A DNA stretch of 64,000 bases from Verrucomicrobium sp. BvORR106 (GCF_000739655.1 NZ_BATR01000007.1:1-64000); one strand, 5' to 3'; shown: positions 43,710 to 53,880, counted from the stretch's first letter. Notes: a model not told the origin generated them from the sequence alone. A program made the numbers and translations.

Positions 43710-46363
43710 GGAAGCGATGGTGTGAGCAGGGTTTCCACAGGCAGGGTGATCACAAATTCCGCGCCGCCGCCGGGACGGTTCGAGGCTTTCACCTCGCCAT
43801 CCAGCGAGCGCAGCAACGCCCGTGTGATCGACAGGCCCAGTCCGGTGCCGCCCGTGGGGCTGCCAGGCCCGCGATAAAACTTCTGGAACACCTGCTCCTC
43901 CGCCTCGGCCGGCAGGCCTGGGCCGCGATCCGCAATACGCACGGTCAGCGTGCCACCGTGACCCAGGGTGGCCTGAACCTCTACAGGACTGCCTGGAGGG
44001 GTGTACACCGCCGCATTGTGCAGGATGTTGGCCAGGGCCTGGGAGAAGAGATTGGGGTCCAGTTTCACAGCGGGAAGATCCGGTGAAACGTCGAGGGTGA
44101 GCGGATGATTGTCGAGCGCCGCCCCGGCGGATTCTTTTGCCTGCTCGATCAGATCACCGACCACACACCACTCCCGCACCGGCCGGACGGCGGCGGACTC
44201 GATGCGGGTCATTTGCAGCAGATGATTCACCACCCGCTGCAAACGCGCCGATGCGGTGTGAATCTCATCCAGATACGCGTTCTTGGTGCCGGAAAGCCCC
44301 TCGAGAGCTGCGTGAATGACGGCAAGCGGTGTCTTCAACTCATGCGAGACGCTGTCCAGCAGCGTGCGCTGCAGACGCTCCGACTGCTCCATGAGCTCCG
44401 CATGACGCACAGCAAAGATGAAGTGCTCCTTCTCCAGCACCAGTGCCAGCTGGAGCGCGAAGGCCTCGATGGACTGACGGGTGGTGAAGTCCATGATTGA
44501 CGCCTCCCGCAGACGCACGCCGAACACGCCCATCTGTGAAGTGGCGGTTTGCAGCGGGAACCACGCCGCCTCGGACTCAGGCAGAGTGTCCGTGAACCGG
44601 CCGGCAGCCTGCTTGTTCTGATAGCTCCAGTTGATCACGCCCCACTCCTTTCCACTGGGTTGGAAGGTGCTGGCCGCATGCACGGCATGGGGAAGGGAAC
44701 GATCCAGATTGCGCACGACCACGGCCGTGTCCGCGCGAAGGAACTCATTGATGGCAGTCAGCGCCTCCTCCAGCCCCCGCTCGGGTTCAGCCGTCAACGC
44801 GGCGCTCTGGGTAACACGCAACAGGGCGGCGGTCTGCCTCTGCCTCCGACGCTCCGCCTGCTCCCGTTGGCGCAATCTCGTGGTGAGATGCCCCATGCTG
44901 AAGGCCACAATGAAGAACATCACGAACATGACGATGTCATGCGGCTGATTGATGTGGAACGTGAACCGCGGAGGGATGAAGAAATAATCCCACTGAAACG
45001 CGCTCAGCGCCGCCATCAACAGCACCGGCCCACGGGCCAGCCGCACGGCGGCCAGGATGACCACCAGCAGAAACAGCAACCCGACGAAGACGTAGCCGGT
45101 ATAGGCCAGTGCCAGCCAGCCCAGCACGGCTGCGCCAAAGGTAAGACCGATGGCCCAGAAGTACTCTGGCAGGACTCCGCCTGTCATCACCGCCTCCGCT
45201 GTCTGCAGCCTGGACGTTTCCGTCTGACTTCCGCTGCTTTCCGGCCGCACCATGCAGACGTCAATGTCACCACTTTCCTGGACGAGCCGGTCTGACAGGG
45301 ACTTGCGCCACCACGACGAACCTCCGGGCTTGCCCACCACGATCTGGCTGACGTTGCGCTCGCGGGCGACCTGCAAAAGCGCTGCGGCCACATCCTCTCC
45401 AGAAACGCTCACCACCTCTGCGCCCAGCTTGCGGGCCAGGGCGAGGGAACGGGCAAGACGCTCCTGCTCCGCTGGCACCAGCCGCCGGGTGCTGTCCACC
45501 CAGGCCACAATCCACTGACAGCCGAGCCGGGCAGCGGCGCGACGCGTCCAGCGGATGAGACTTTCGGAATACGGACTGGGGCCCACCCCCACGAGGAGAC
45601 GCGCCTGCGTCTTCCACGCCGTGCTGACCCTTCGAGCCCGCCGGATGTCCACCAGATCACGGTCCACATGTTCCGCCGTGAACCGGAGTGCCATCTCCCT
45701 CAGTGCGGTGAGATTGCCCTCCTTGAAGAAGTTGGATACGGCCCACTCCGCACGGTCGCCAAGGTAAACCTTGCCTGAGGCCATGCGGTCCAGGAGTTTC
45801 TCGACACTCAGGTCAACGAGCTCAATCTCATCGGCATGATCCAGGATGGAATCCGGCACCGTTTCCCGAATGGTCACATCAGTGATCTGACGGACGATGT
45901 CCACCTGGCTCTCAATGTGCTGAACGTTGACGGTCGTATAGACATCCAGGCCTGCGCCGACGAGTTCGAGCACGTCCTGATAGCGCTTGGCATGGCGGGA
46001 GCCGGGCACATTGCTATGGGCCAGCTCATCCACCAGCACCAGATCCGGCCGCTGCTGTAACACAGCATCCAGATCAAACTCCTCCAGCGTGTGCCCCCGA
46101 TGCTCCAACTGCCGGCGGGGCAGGACAGGAAGCCCCGTCAGCAGAGCAGCGGTCTCTGACCGTCCATGCGTCTCCACCACGCCCACCAGCACCCGGGCTC
46201 CTTCCTTCTGCCTCTGCCGGGCCGCCTGGAGCATGGCGTAAGTCTTGCCCACGCCCGGGCACATCCCCAGGAAGATGAAGAGCCTTCCGAGACGGGATGC
46301 CTGCTCGGTGCGCTGCAGCTCAGCCAGCAGGGCATCGGGGTCGGGGCGCTGGGGTTCAGTCAT
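43706..46363 (-). CDS. kdpD: KdpD sensor histidine kinase
   Basis: 885 residues from the ATG at 46363, chosen over the GTG at 46399 because the latter overlaps the previous gene by 20 bp. Order: KdpD domain with the nucleotide loop GMCPGVGKTYAML (about 35) and LVLVDELAHSNVPGSRH, a USP-like domain (LVGVGPSPYSE), four closely spaced membrane helices (DUF4118, about 395-490), a GAF-like region, then the kinase core: DSVSHELKTPLAVIHAALE (phospho-His) and the N and G boxes ANILHNAAVYTPPG, DRGPGLPAEAE and TGLGLSITRALL. All elements are present, so it senses potassium and phosphorylates KdpE. Confidence 0.96.
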   Translation of the reverse strand: MTEPQRPDPDALLAELQRTEQASRLGRLFIFLGMCPGVGKTYAMLQAARQRQKEGARVLVGVVETHGRSETAALLTGLPVLPRRQLEHRGHTLEEFDLDAVLQQRPDLVLVDELAHSNVPGSRHAKRYQDVLELVGAGLDVYTTVNVQHIESQVDIVRQITDVTIRETVPDSILDHADEIELVDLSVEKLLDRMASGKVYLGDRAEWAVSNFFKEGNLTALREMALRFTAEHVDRDLVDIRRARRVSTAWKTQARLLVGVGPSPYSESLIRWTRRAAARLGCQWIVAWVDSTRRLVPAEQERLARSLALARKLGAEVVSVSGEDVAAALLQVARERNVSQIVVGKPGGSSWWRKSLSDRLVQESGDIDVCMVRPESSGSQTETSRLQTAEAVMTGGVLPEYFWAIGLTFGAAVLGWLALAYTGYVFVGLLFLLVVILAAVRLARGPVLLMAALSAFQWDYFFIPPRFTFHINQPHDIVMFVMFFIVAFSMGHLTTRLRQREQAERRRQRQTAALLRVTQSAALTAEPERGLEEALTAINEFLRADTAVVVRNLDRSLPHAVHAASTFQPSGKEWGVINWSYQNKQAAGRFTDTLPESEAAWFPLQTATSQMGVFGVRLREASIMDFTTRQSIEAFALQLALVLEKEHFIFAVRHAELMEQSERLQRTLLDSVSHELKTPLAVIHAALEGLSGTKNAYLDEIHTASARLQRVVNHLLQMTRIESAAVRPVREWCVVGDLIEQAKESAGAALDNHPLTLDVSPDLPAVKLDPNLFSQALANILHNAAVYTPPGSPVEVQATLGHGGTLTVRIADRGPGLPAEAEEQVFQKFYRGPGSPTGGTGLGLSITRALLRSLDGEVKASNRPGGGAEFVITLPVETLLTPSLP

Positions 46364-46379
46364 CGCGATGGCAGGTGGA

Positions 46380-47822
46380 TCAAAGCGTCTCAGAGGCACC
46401 GGGTTTCACCCGCTTGTTCTTAACACGAGTCTGGGGAAATGCCTGCTTGTCTTTCTGATAATAGCAGATCTCCACCAGGGTCGGCCAGAGTTCGAGCGAG
46501 GCGTGGATCTGGCTGATGACATCATCTACAATACGACTCACGTTCTGCTGGAAGAAGTCCGGCTCAAAGCCATAGAACACCTTCGCCAGATTCTCCGCAA
46601 AGACCTTGAGCGTCTGCTGCCGGGCGGGATCCTTGCAGGCCGACGCCGCAGCCTGGACGCGGGCGTGCACGGCCGTCACCTTCCCCAAGATCTCCTGGGT
46701 GTCCTCCAGGGTCACCTCACCGTTGTAGCGGAACTTGATACCGAGATCATCCCGGTGATACACGCTGTCCTTGATCTTCTTCTTGAGCAGGCTGCACAGC
46801 TCCTCGTTGAAGACCTCCATGGCCAGGGGATTGCGCATGTAGTTGTTCTTCGTATGGCGCTGCACCGCGTCCACATGAGCGGCGGCCACGCCAGGCTGCT
46901 GGATCCAGAGCCGGTAGATGTAGTCCTCGAACCTCAGTCGGGTGGGAAAGAACGGCGGCAGGCCCAGGCGGTTGTCATAGCCAGCCACCCCACAGTCGAT
47001 GCGCCAGTTCTTCTTCGTCACCACGGGTCGGAAGTTCACCAGCACATAGACGTCATTCAGGGCATCGATGTCCGTCTGGCTCTCGTCCCCCAGAAACATC
47101 TCCACGTAGTCGAGCGCATCGATGTCGTTGGTGCCGGTGCGGTAGGTCTGCGCGATCTTCACCACTGCATCCTTCGACAACGGCCCGGACTGGAGCATGA
47201 GCGAATTCTCACGGGAGAAACTGGTGGTGGTGTTGGTCTCCAGATCCATGGCCGTATCCACCACGAGCTCCCCTTTTTCGTAGTTAGCAGGCATCTGCCC
47301 GGCCTTCTTGCCAAGGGCATCTTTGAAGGCAGCGAGCAAGTCGAACGATTTGCTGACGTAGCCATTCTGCGAGGTGCGGCAGAGCTTGCCCCGGCAGATC
47401 TCGTTGGCCCCAAGAGTCTCCATGCTCTCCTCAATGAATGCATCGGGCCGCATGTCATCGTCCGAGCTGATCAGGTAGTGCCCCAGCGTGTAGATGAGGG
47501 TGAAGTTGCGGTTCCCCCCGTAGCTGGGGCGGAAGAGACTGCGAACCAGGGACTCCAGCTTGCGGTCACGCAGCTTGCGGTTCAGGAAATCAATGAACTG
47601 CTCCTTCTCCCTCGGCCCCACATAATAGAGTTCATTGGCCGTGCGCGTCTGCTCCAGCAGCTCGTAGTACTTCTGGTGGGCGGCCAGGCTGGAGTCGTCA
47701 AAGATCACCATGCGTGCCGCATGGCCGTTGCGCCAGAAATTGTCATCATAGGCCTCGATGGTCGCGGGCACGTCCCGCAATCGATAGGTGGGAATGGCAA
47801 AGATGGTTTGAGCCTGATTCAT
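46380..47822 (-). CDS. Glycosyltransferase-like (GT-A fold) protein inside the kdp operon
   Basis: 480 residues. N-terminal IFAIPTYRLRDVPATIEAYD and MVIFDDSS recall GT-A family transferases. HYLISSDDDMRPDAFIE holds a DxD-type metal motif, and RLRFEDYIYRLWIQQ resembles the later E-D acceptor motif of GT2 proteins. The last ~150 residues are helical (QTLKVFAENLAKVFYGFEPD) and unfamiliar. No membrane helix. It sits between the small membrane protein and kdpD, 16 bp before kdpD on the same strand, so it should be transcribed with the potassium system, although no glycosylation role is known there. Function inferred from motifs only. Confidence 0.65.
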   Translation of the reverse strand: MNQAQTIFAIPTYRLRDVPATIEAYDDNFWRNGHAARMVIFDDSSLAAHQKYYELLEQTRTANELYYVGPREKEQFIDFLNRKLRDRKLESLVRSLFRPSYGGNRNFTLIYTLGHYLISSDDDMRPDAFIEESMETLGANEICRGKLCRTSQNGYVSKSFDLLAAFKDALGKKAGQMPANYEKGELVVDTAMDLETNTTTSFSRENSLMLQSGPLSKDAVVKIAQTYRTGTNDIDALDYVEMFLGDESQTDIDALNDVYVLVNFRPVVTKKNWRIDCGVAGYDNRLGLPPFFPTRLRFEDYIYRLWIQQPGVAAAHVDAVQRHTKNNYMRNPLAMEVFNEELCSLLKKKIKDSVYHRDDLGIKFRYNGEVTLEDTQEILGKVTAVHARVQAAASACKDPARQQTLKVFAENLAKVFYGFEPDFFQQNVSRIVDDVISQIHASLELWPTLVEICYYQKDKQAFPQTRVKNKRVKPGASETL

Positions 47823-47871
47823 GGCAGTGGGTTGTGAAGAATGAACTGACGGTTTGCGAACCGCCCACGGA

Positions 47872-47922
47872 GGGGCAGTCCCGGGACCACCCTTTCGATG
47901 AGGGAGGTCTCGGGATTGTCCC
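47872..47922. repeat. Imperfect palindrome inside the kdp operon
   Basis: GGGGCAGTCCCGGGACCACC against GGAGGTCTCGGGATTGTCCC, arms of about 21 nt around a short loop TTTCGATG, in the 134-bp gap before the glycosyltransferase-like gene. It may act as a transcript processing or attenuation site, or be one more REP-type insertion. Confidence 0.6.
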
Positions 47923-47956
47923 GCCCGCCTGGCTGGAGCCGGCGGACGGCGACACG

Positions 47957-48382
47957 CTAGGGCAGTTCATCCAGGGCCAGGTTCAACCGCCACACATTGA
48001 CCCGGTCGGTCCCGATCGCCCGGGACGGCGGCGGCTCCGTCAGCTTCTCAATGAGCTGCTCCACCTTCTGCACTCCGGCGGCATCCAGATGCCGCTCCCG
48101 GGCAATCCGTTCGATTTGTTGCTTCGCCTGGAACGGGCTGAGGAAAGGGCGGGGCGTTTCTGTGGTTGGCTCATCGAGCTCGAAGTAGCGGGGACCGGTG
48201 AGCTTCTCCGCCAGCAACTGCTCCGCGACCACCTTTTCATCCGGTATCGGCCTGGCATCATCGGCACGCAGGTGCCGCATGTAGGCGGCCATGCCGGAGA
48301 ACAGAAGAAACATCAACACGAGGCCCGCCGCAAAGAACCCCATGATGCGAATGGGAAAACTGTCATTGGTTTGCGCTTTCAT
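47957..48382 (-). CDS. Small membrane protein of the kdp operon
   Basis: 141 residues from the ATG at 48382 (MKAQTNDSFPIRIMG); the in-frame extension upstream overlaps kdpC and is rejected. One N-terminal helix (about 12-34, MGFFAAGLVLMFLLFSGMAA) then a polar part with PYFELDEP-like GPRYFELDEP and IERIARERHLDAAGVQKVEQ, which resembles the hairpin of KdpC-linked or SPOR-less periplasmic proteins but is not identified. The closing VNVWRLNLALDELP resembles the last residues of KdpC (VNVLQLNLELE), suggesting descent from or interaction with KdpC. 79 bp after kdpC. Confidence 0.65.
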   Translation of the reverse strand: MKAQTNDSFPIRIMGFFAAGLVLMFLLFSGMAAYMRHLRADDARPIPDEKVVAEQLLAEKLTGPRYFELDEPTTETPRPFLSPFQAKQQIERIARERHLDAAGVQKVEQLIEKLTEPPPSRAIGTDRVNVWRLNLALDELP

Positions 48383-48461
48383 GGCTTGGATAAATGGGGA
48401 TGGTTGAAAGACCGGGAGGGACTTGGGAATCACCTTCCCGGTCAGGCATGAGTCGGATTGA

Positions 48462-49079
48462 TCAAGGCGTCCCCGTGCTGCTGGTGGCGCTGTGCGGCAT
48501 CCGCTCCAGCTCAAGATTGAGTTGGAGCACGTTCACGCCCGCATCGCCCAGCAGGCCGGCATCAGGCTTCTGCGTGCAGCGGGCGATGAGCACGCGCACC
48601 TGCTCCACGGTGAGATTCCTCGCCCGGGCCACCCGACCTGCTTGCAGCTCGGCATTGCGGAGACTGATGTGGGGATCCAGGCCGCTGCCGGAGGCCGTCA
48701 CTGCATCCGCGGGCACAGATTCGGTCTCGGCAAGGCCGTTGGCGGTTCGATAAGCCGCAACACGTTCTTTGATGGCATCCGCCAGCTTCTGGGACGTTGG
48801 GCCGAGGTTGCTGCCGCTGGAGCTGGCAGCGTCATAGCCAAACGCACCGGCCGCAGAGGGGCGCGGCTGGAACCACGCCTCCCCAGTGAAGTTCTGCCCC
48901 AGCAGAGTGGAGCCTCTCACCGTGCCATCGGCATCCTTGATGAGGCTGCCATTGGCCTTGTCGGGAAAGGCGGTCTGGGCCACTGCCCAGACCACGAGGG
49001 GGTAGGCGCCGCAAAGCACCACAGTGAAGACGAGCGTGGACACCACGGCTCCGCGAAGGTCATGAATGAGTTGTTTCAT
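48462..49079 (-). CDS. kdpC: K+-transporting ATPase subunit C
   Basis: 205 residues. One N-terminal helix (LVFTVVLCGAYPLVVWAVAQ), then GSTLLGQNFTGEAWFQPRPS, the KdpC signature, and SGSNLGPTSQKLADAI, SGLDPHISLRNAELQAGRVA, ARNLTVEQVRVLI and VNVLQLNLELERMPH. KdpC binds the pump and raises its ATP affinity. 8 bp after kdpB. Confidence 0.97.
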   Translation of the reverse strand: MKQLIHDLRGAVVSTLVFTVVLCGAYPLVVWAVAQTAFPDKANGSLIKDADGTVRGSTLLGQNFTGEAWFQPRPSAAGAFGYDAASSSGSNLGPTSQKLADAIKERVAAYRTANGLAETESVPADAVTASGSGLDPHISLRNAELQAGRVARARNLTVEQVRVLIARCTQKPDAGLLGDAGVNVLQLNLELERMPHSATSSTGTP

Positions 49080-49087
49080 AGTGTGTA

Positions 49088-51109
49088 TCAGGCAAGGTGA
49101 AGGGTGGTGATGATGACATCGATGGCCTTGATGCCCGCGAAGGGCAGGACCAGGCCGCCGAGCCCGTAGATGCAGAGGTTGCGACGGAGCACCGCCACCG
49201 CCCCCACGGGCCGGTAGGCCACACCACGAAGGGCCAGGGGAATGAGGGCGATGATGATGAGCGCGTTGAAGACAATGGCGCTGAGGATGGCGCTCTGCGG
49301 CGAAGCCAGGCCCATGATGTTGAGCGGGGCGATGGCCGGGAAGGTCACCATCAACATGGCCGGGATGATGGCAAAGTACTTGGCCACGTCGTTGGCGATG
49401 CTGAAGGTCGTCAGCGAGCCGCGGGTCATGAGGAGTTGTTTCCCAATCTCCACGATCTCGATGAGCTTGGTGGGGTTGCTGTCCAGGTCCACCATGTTGC
49501 CAGCTTCACGTGCGGCCTGGGTGCCGGTGTTCATGGCCACGCCCACATCCGCCTGGGCCAGGGCCGGGGCATCATTGGTGCCGTCACCCGTCATGGCGAC
49601 GAGGTGCCCCTCCGCCTGCTCCGTACGGATGCGCTTGAGCTTGTCCTCCGGTGTGGCCTGGGCCATGAAGTCATCCACGCCCGCTTCGGCAGCGATGGCG
49701 GCGGCAGTCATGGGGTTGTCCCCGGTGATCATCACGGTGCGGATGCCCATCTTGCGCAGTTGGGCGAAGCGCTCCTTGATCCCTCCTTTGACCACGTCCT
49801 TGAGCTCCACCACACCGAGCACACGGGAACCTTCCGCCACCACCAGGGGCGTGCGACCGGCCCGGGCGGCAGCTTCCACCATCTTCTCGACTTCGGTGGG
49901 ATAAGCGCCTCCCAACGCCTCGATGTGGCGGCGGACGGATTCCGCCGCGCCCTTGCGAATGCTGCGCCCGTCGAGATCCACCCCACTCATCCGGGTCTGG
50001 GCGGTGAAGGGAACGAAGGTGGCATGGGGTTCTGCCAGCTCACGACCGCGGATGTTGAACTTCTCCTTGGCCAGCACCACGATGCTGCGGCCCTCCGGCG
50101 TCTCGTCCGCCAGGGAGGCGAGTTGTGCGACGTCCGCCAGTTCCTGCTCGGACACACCCGGAGCAGGGCGGAAGTCTGAAGCCATGCGGTTGCCGATCGT
50201 GATCGTGCCCGTCTTGTCAAGCAGCAGGACATCGATGTCGCCGGCCGCTTCCACGGCGCGCCCACTGGTGGCCATGACGTTGCGACGGATGAGACGATCA
50301 ATCCCGCTGATGCCGATGGCACTCAGCAGCCCACCGATGGTGGTGGGAATGAGGCACACGAGCAGGGCAATGAGCACCGGCAAGGTGAAGTTCGTCCCGG
50401 CATAGATGCCAAACGGCTTCAACGTCACCACCACAAGCAGAAAGATGAGTGTGAGGGCCGAGAGCAGAATCGTCAGGGCGATCTCGTTGGGCGTCTTCTG
50501 ACGCTTGGCTCCTTCCACCATCGAGATCATGCGATCCAGGAAGGTGTTCCCCTTCTCCGAAGTGATTCGGATGATGATACGGTCACTGATGACCTTGGTA
50601 CCGCCGGTGACCGCACTGCGATCACCGCCACTTTCACGAATCACCGGAGCGGACTCACCCGTGATGGCGGCCTCGTCCACGCTGGCGATGCCCTCGATCA
50701 CCTCGCCATCGGCAGGGATGACATCTCCGGCATCACACACCACGACATCGCCCTTTTGCAGCTCGGGAGCAGGGACCCGCTCCTCCTTGCCGCTGCGCAC
50801 ACGGCGGGCAACGGTGTCTTTACGCGCCTTGCGCAAGGAGTCCGCCTGGGCCTTGCCACGACCTTCGGCCATTGCCTCCGCGAAGTTGGCGAACAACACC
50901 GTGAACCAGAGCCAGATGGCCAACTGGACAATGAAGAAGCGGTCAGCGCTGGCGGTGAAGATGCTGGCGGTGGTCAGCACCGCGCCAACCATCGTCACAA
51001 ACATGACGGGGTTCTTGAACATGAGGCGCGGGTCGAGCTTCTTGAACGCCCCGCCGACCGCCGGTCCGGCGATCTTCCAGTCAAACAGAGAAGGAACTTG
51101 ATGAGACAT
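49088..51109 (-). CDS. kdpB: K+-transporting ATPase subunit B (P-type ATPase)
   Basis: 673 residues. Motifs: [16 protein letters not shown] (TGES), [14 protein letters not shown] with the phosphorylated Asp, [14 protein letters not shown] (nucleotide domain), [14 protein letters not shown] and [20 protein letters not shown], plus the membrane segment [20 protein letters not shown]. It energises potassium uptake through KdpA. 19 bp after kdpA and 8 bp before kdpC. Full length. Confidence 0.98.
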   Translation of the reverse strand: MSHQVPSLFDWKIAGPAVGGAFKKLDPRLMFKNPVMFVTMVGAVLTTASIFTASADRFFIVQLAIWLWFTVLFANFAEAMAEGRGKAQADSLRKARKDTVARRVRSGKEERVPAPELQKGDVVVCDAGDVIPADGEVIEGIASVDEAAITGESAPVIRESGGDRSAVTGGTKVISDRIIIRITSEKGNTFLDRMISMVEGAKRQKTPNEIALTILLSALTLIFLLVVVTLKPFGIYAGTNFTLPVLIALLVCLIPTTIGGLLSAIGISGIDRLIRRNVMATSGRAVEAAGDIDVLLLDKTGTITIGNRMASDFRPAPGVSEQELADVAQLASLADETPEGRSIVVLAKEKFNIRGRELAEPHATFVPFTAQTRMSGVDLDGRSIRKGAAESVRRHIEALGGAYPTEVEKMVEAAARAGRTPLVVAEGSRVLGVVELKDVVKGGIKERFAQLRKMGIRTVMITGDNPMTAAAIAAEAGVDDFMAQATPEDKLKRIRTEQAEGHLVAMTGDGTNDAPALAQADVGVAMNTGTQAAREAGNMVDLDSNPTKLIEIVEIGKQLLMTRGSLTTFSIANDVAKYFAIIPAMLMVTFPAIAPLNIMGLASPQSAILSAIVFNALIIIALIPLALRGVAYRPVGAVAVLRRNLCIYGLGGLVLPFAGIKAIDVIITTLHLA

Positions 51110-51128
51110 GGTCTTAGGAAATAAAGGT

Positions 51129-52940
51129 TTAGAACAACTGGCCCTTGAGCATCAGGAAGTGCTCGACAATGGGGCCCAGGGCGAGGGCAGGCAGGAAGTT
51201 GAGCGCCCCAACGAGCAGCACGGTGCCAATCAGCAGGACGGTGAACGTGACCCCTGCCACCGGAAACGTGCCGACACTTGGAGGGGAGATCTTTTTCTGC
51301 ACCAGAGAACCGGCCAGCGCCATGATGGGGATGATCATGAGGAAACGGCCGATGAGCATGGCAAAGCCAAGCGTGACGTTGTAGTGCGGATCACCGTTGG
51401 CAGGATTCGCCGTGAGACCACCAAAGGCACTGCCGTTGTTGGCGGTGGTGGAACTGTAGGCATACAGCATTTCGCTGAACCCGTGCGGGCCGGCATTGTT
51501 GAGACCGGCCAGGCCCCAGTCACTCACGGATGCCCAGGCGGTGAAGCCGAGGATGGACAGGCACAGGACCAGCAGCGAGAGCATGGCCATCTTCACATCA
51601 TAGGCGTGGATCTTTTTGCCCAGATACTCGGGCGTACGCCCCACCATGAGTCCCGCGATGAACACGGCGAGCACCACAAAGACGAGCATGCCATAGAGCC
51701 CGGCACCCACCCCACCGATCACCACCTCGCCCAGTTCCATCATGAACAAGGGCACCAGGCCGCCGATGGCCGTGAATGAGTCATGCATGGCATTCACCGC
51801 ACCGCAGGAGGCGGCGGTGGTCACCGTGGCGAACAGTGAGGAATTCATGATGCCAAAGCGCACCTCCTTGCCTTCCATGTTGCCATCCGTGAGCGAGACG
51901 CCGAGCGCCTGGTGAATGGGATTGCCCCGGGCCTCTGCCCACCAGCAAATCAACACCCCGGCCACGAACAGGGTCATCATCGCGCCCCAGACCGACCAGC
52001 CATGCGCCTGGTTTTTGGTCATGCGGCCGAGGTAGTAAGTCAGCCCGCTGCCGATCGCGAAGATCGAGAGCATCTGCAAGAAGTTCGACAACGGCGTGGG
52101 GTTTTCGAAAGGGTGAGCCGCATTGGCATTGGCAAAACCACCGCCATTGGTGCCCAGCATCTTGATCGCCACCTGGGAGGCCATGGGCCCCTGCACAATG
52201 GTTTGCGTCGTGATGACCTGCTCCTCCATGACGGGTTTGCCATCGGCACCCTGGACGGTTTCGCCCGCCTCAGTCTTCTTCTCCACCTGCACCTTCTGCG
52301 GCTCCAGAAGCGTGGCGGTGTCATAGGGCTTGAAGTTCTGGATCATGCCCTGGGAGACCAGGAAGATCGCGAACACCAGGCTCAGAGGCAGCAGCAGGTA
52401 GTAGGTGGATCGAACCAGATCGACCCAGAAATTTCCCAGCACTCCGGTGGACTGGCGCGTGATGCCACGCACAAGGGCGGCCGCGATGGCGATGCCTGTG
52501 GCAGCCGAGGTGAAGTTGTGAAGGGTCAGCCCCACCATCTGGGAGAAGTAGGACACCGTCCCCTCCCCGCCGTAGCTCTGCCAGTTGGTGTTGGTGGTGA
52601 AGCTGATGGCCGTGTTGAAAGCCAGATGATGATTCAACGGCCCGAGCCCCTGGGGGTTGAAGGGCAGCAGATGCTGCAACCGCAGGATGGCGTAGGTGAA
52701 CGCACAGCCTGCCACGCTGAAGAGCAGCATGGCCACGGTGTATTGCTTCCAGTTCTGCTCCCGCGTGCGGTCCACGCCCATGAGAGCATAGGTGAGTCTT
52801 TCCAAAGGACCCAACACCGGGTCCAGGAAGGTCCGCCCCTGCGGATCCAAAACCCGCGTGAGATAGAGGCCGAGAGGCTTGGTGATCACGGCCAGCAACC
52901 CGATGAAAAGGGCGAGCTGCAGCCAGTCTGATGTGTGCAT
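51129..52940 (-). CDS. kdpA: K+-transporting ATPase subunit A
   Basis: 603 residues with about ten membrane helices. Selectivity-filter regions are recognisable: [52 protein letters not shown] and [14 protein letters not shown], along with [20 protein letters not shown]. It forms the channel-like potassium path of KdpFABC. 33 bp after kdpF. Slightly long (usual 557-580) owing to an insert near residues 225-260 ([17 protein letters not shown]). Confidence 0.98.
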   Translation of the reverse strand: MHTSDWLQLALFIGLLAVITKPLGLYLTRVLDPQGRTFLDPVLGPLERLTYALMGVDRTREQNWKQYTVAMLLFSVAGCAFTYAILRLQHLLPFNPQGLGPLNHHLAFNTAISFTTNTNWQSYGGEGTVSYFSQMVGLTLHNFTSAATGIAIAAALVRGITRQSTGVLGNFWVDLVRSTYYLLLPLSLVFAIFLVSQGMIQNFKPYDTATLLEPQKVQVEKKTEAGETVQGADGKPVMEEQVITTQTIVQGPMASQVAIKMLGTNGGGFANANAAHPFENPTPLSNFLQMLSIFAIGSGLTYYLGRMTKNQAHGWSVWGAMMTLFVAGVLICWWAEARGNPIHQALGVSLTDGNMEGKEVRFGIMNSSLFATVTTAASCGAVNAMHDSFTAIGGLVPLFMMELGEVVIGGVGAGLYGMLVFVVLAVFIAGLMVGRTPEYLGKKIHAYDVKMAMLSLLVLCLSILGFTAWASVSDWGLAGLNNAGPHGFSEMLYAYSSTTANNGSAFGGLTANPANGDPHYNVTLGFAMLIGRFLMIIPIMALAGSLVQKKISPPSVGTFPVAGVTFTVLLIGTVLLVGALNFLPALALGPIVEHFLMLKGQLF

Positions 52941-52973
52941 GAAATGGATGGGTGAAAGAGTTTCAGGAAAGAA

Positions 52974-53057
52974 TCAGAACTTCTCCGGACGGATCATGGC
53001 CGTGAAGAGGTAGATGAAGAGGAGCAGCGCGACGCCGCCCACGAGGATGGTTTCCAT
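52974..53057 (-). CDS. kdpF: K+-transporting ATPase subunit F (27 aa)
   Basis: Very short ORF: METILVGGVALLLFIYLFTA then MIRPEKF. This is the KdpF pattern (one helix followed by RPE-F), the stabilising peptide of KdpFABC. It begins 20 bp after the preceding 27-aa ORF and ends 33 bp before kdpA. Confidence 0.92.
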   Translation of the reverse strand: METILVGGVALLLFIYLFTAMIRPEKF

Positions 53058-53077
53058 GGTGTGCGTGGAGGGCGGGG

Positions 53078-53161
53078 TTAGAGTTTCTCGCAGAACCGGA
53101 CATAGAGTCCGCTCACGAGGAAGAAGCCGGTGAAGGCAGCGATGTAGAGGAGGTCAGTCAT
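53078..53161 (-). CDS. 27-aa single-helix peptide at the head of the kdp operon
   Basis: Reads MTDLLYIAAFTGFFLVSGLY then VRFCEKL. A small single-helix ORF with the ending Y-V-R-x-C-E-x-L precedes kdpF in many bacterial kdp operons, usually without a name; this one has the same form and spacing (20 bp to kdpF). Probably an additional small subunit or regulator. The promoter should lie just upstream, between 53162 and about 53260. Confidence 0.75.
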   Translation of the reverse strand: MTDLLYIAAFTGFFLVSGLYVRFCEKL

Positions 53162-53297
53162 GGGTGGTTCCGGGTTGGATGTTTCATTGGAACCACGATC
53201 CTCCACCCGCTCTGGCCCTCGAATTAAAAGGGGGCCAAGAGGTGTTAAAAAAGTGTTAAAACGACGGGGCGGATGGGGGATGCGCCTGGGCCACCGG

Positions 53298-53820
53298 CAT
53301 CGCGAGCCCGCCGGGCACCCTCTGTCCTCAGCACCTCTATCACCTGACGGCGCAGCCGTTTTGGGACTGCGGTGAGCATCACCGCTTTCGCTACGCCTTG
53401 TGAGGTTCGATCCCCCTCACCACCTTCCAGCGAAGCCGACCATCATCCCTCCGTTCACGTATCCCGGCTTCAGTCAGACAGGACTCCCCAAAGCGGCGAT
53501 TCTCGCCGCACTCCTAAAGATGCTTCGCATCCAGGTGATGAACATCCATCCTGGCCTGCCATTCAATCACCCTCCGATATCGCAAGCCCGCCAGGCACCC
53601 TCTGCCCTCAGCGTCCCCATCACCTGACGGCGCAGCCGTTTTGGGACTGCGGTGAGCATCACCGCTTTCGCTACGCCTTGTGAGGTTCGATCCCCTTACA
53701 CCTTCCAGCGAAGCCGACCATCATCCCTCCGTTCACGTCTCCCCGCCTTCAGTCCAACACAGGACTCCCCAAAGCGGCGATTCTCGCCGCACTCCTAAAG
53801 ATGCTTCGCATCCAGGTGGA
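53298..53820. repeat. Imperfect tandem duplication (period ~280 bp) of a BIME-like unit
   Basis: Unit A (about 53298-53540) and unit B (about 53578-53820) are nearly identical, e.g. CACCTGACGGCGCAGCCGTT at 53341 and 53621. Each has a forward GGGACTGCGGTGAGCATCAC hairpin (53363-53390; 53643-53670) and an inverted AAAGCGGCGATTCTCGCCGC hairpin (53490-53514; 53771-53795) about 100 bp apart, the layout also seen at 17104-17245. Together with the rest of 53162-54009, this 848-bp stretch has no gene. Confidence 0.9.
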
Positions 53821-53880
53821 GGATGCCTAAAAGAGGCCGGACATGAAGTCGGCTTGCAACATCGGAGGCGAAAGGCGTTT

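Noticed and set aside
53395-53425. tRNA-like T-loop (GTGAGGTTCGATCC) in the repeat region, twice
   Set aside because: The T-arm-like hairpin is part of the duplicated repeat; no anticodon or acceptor stem could be built around it.
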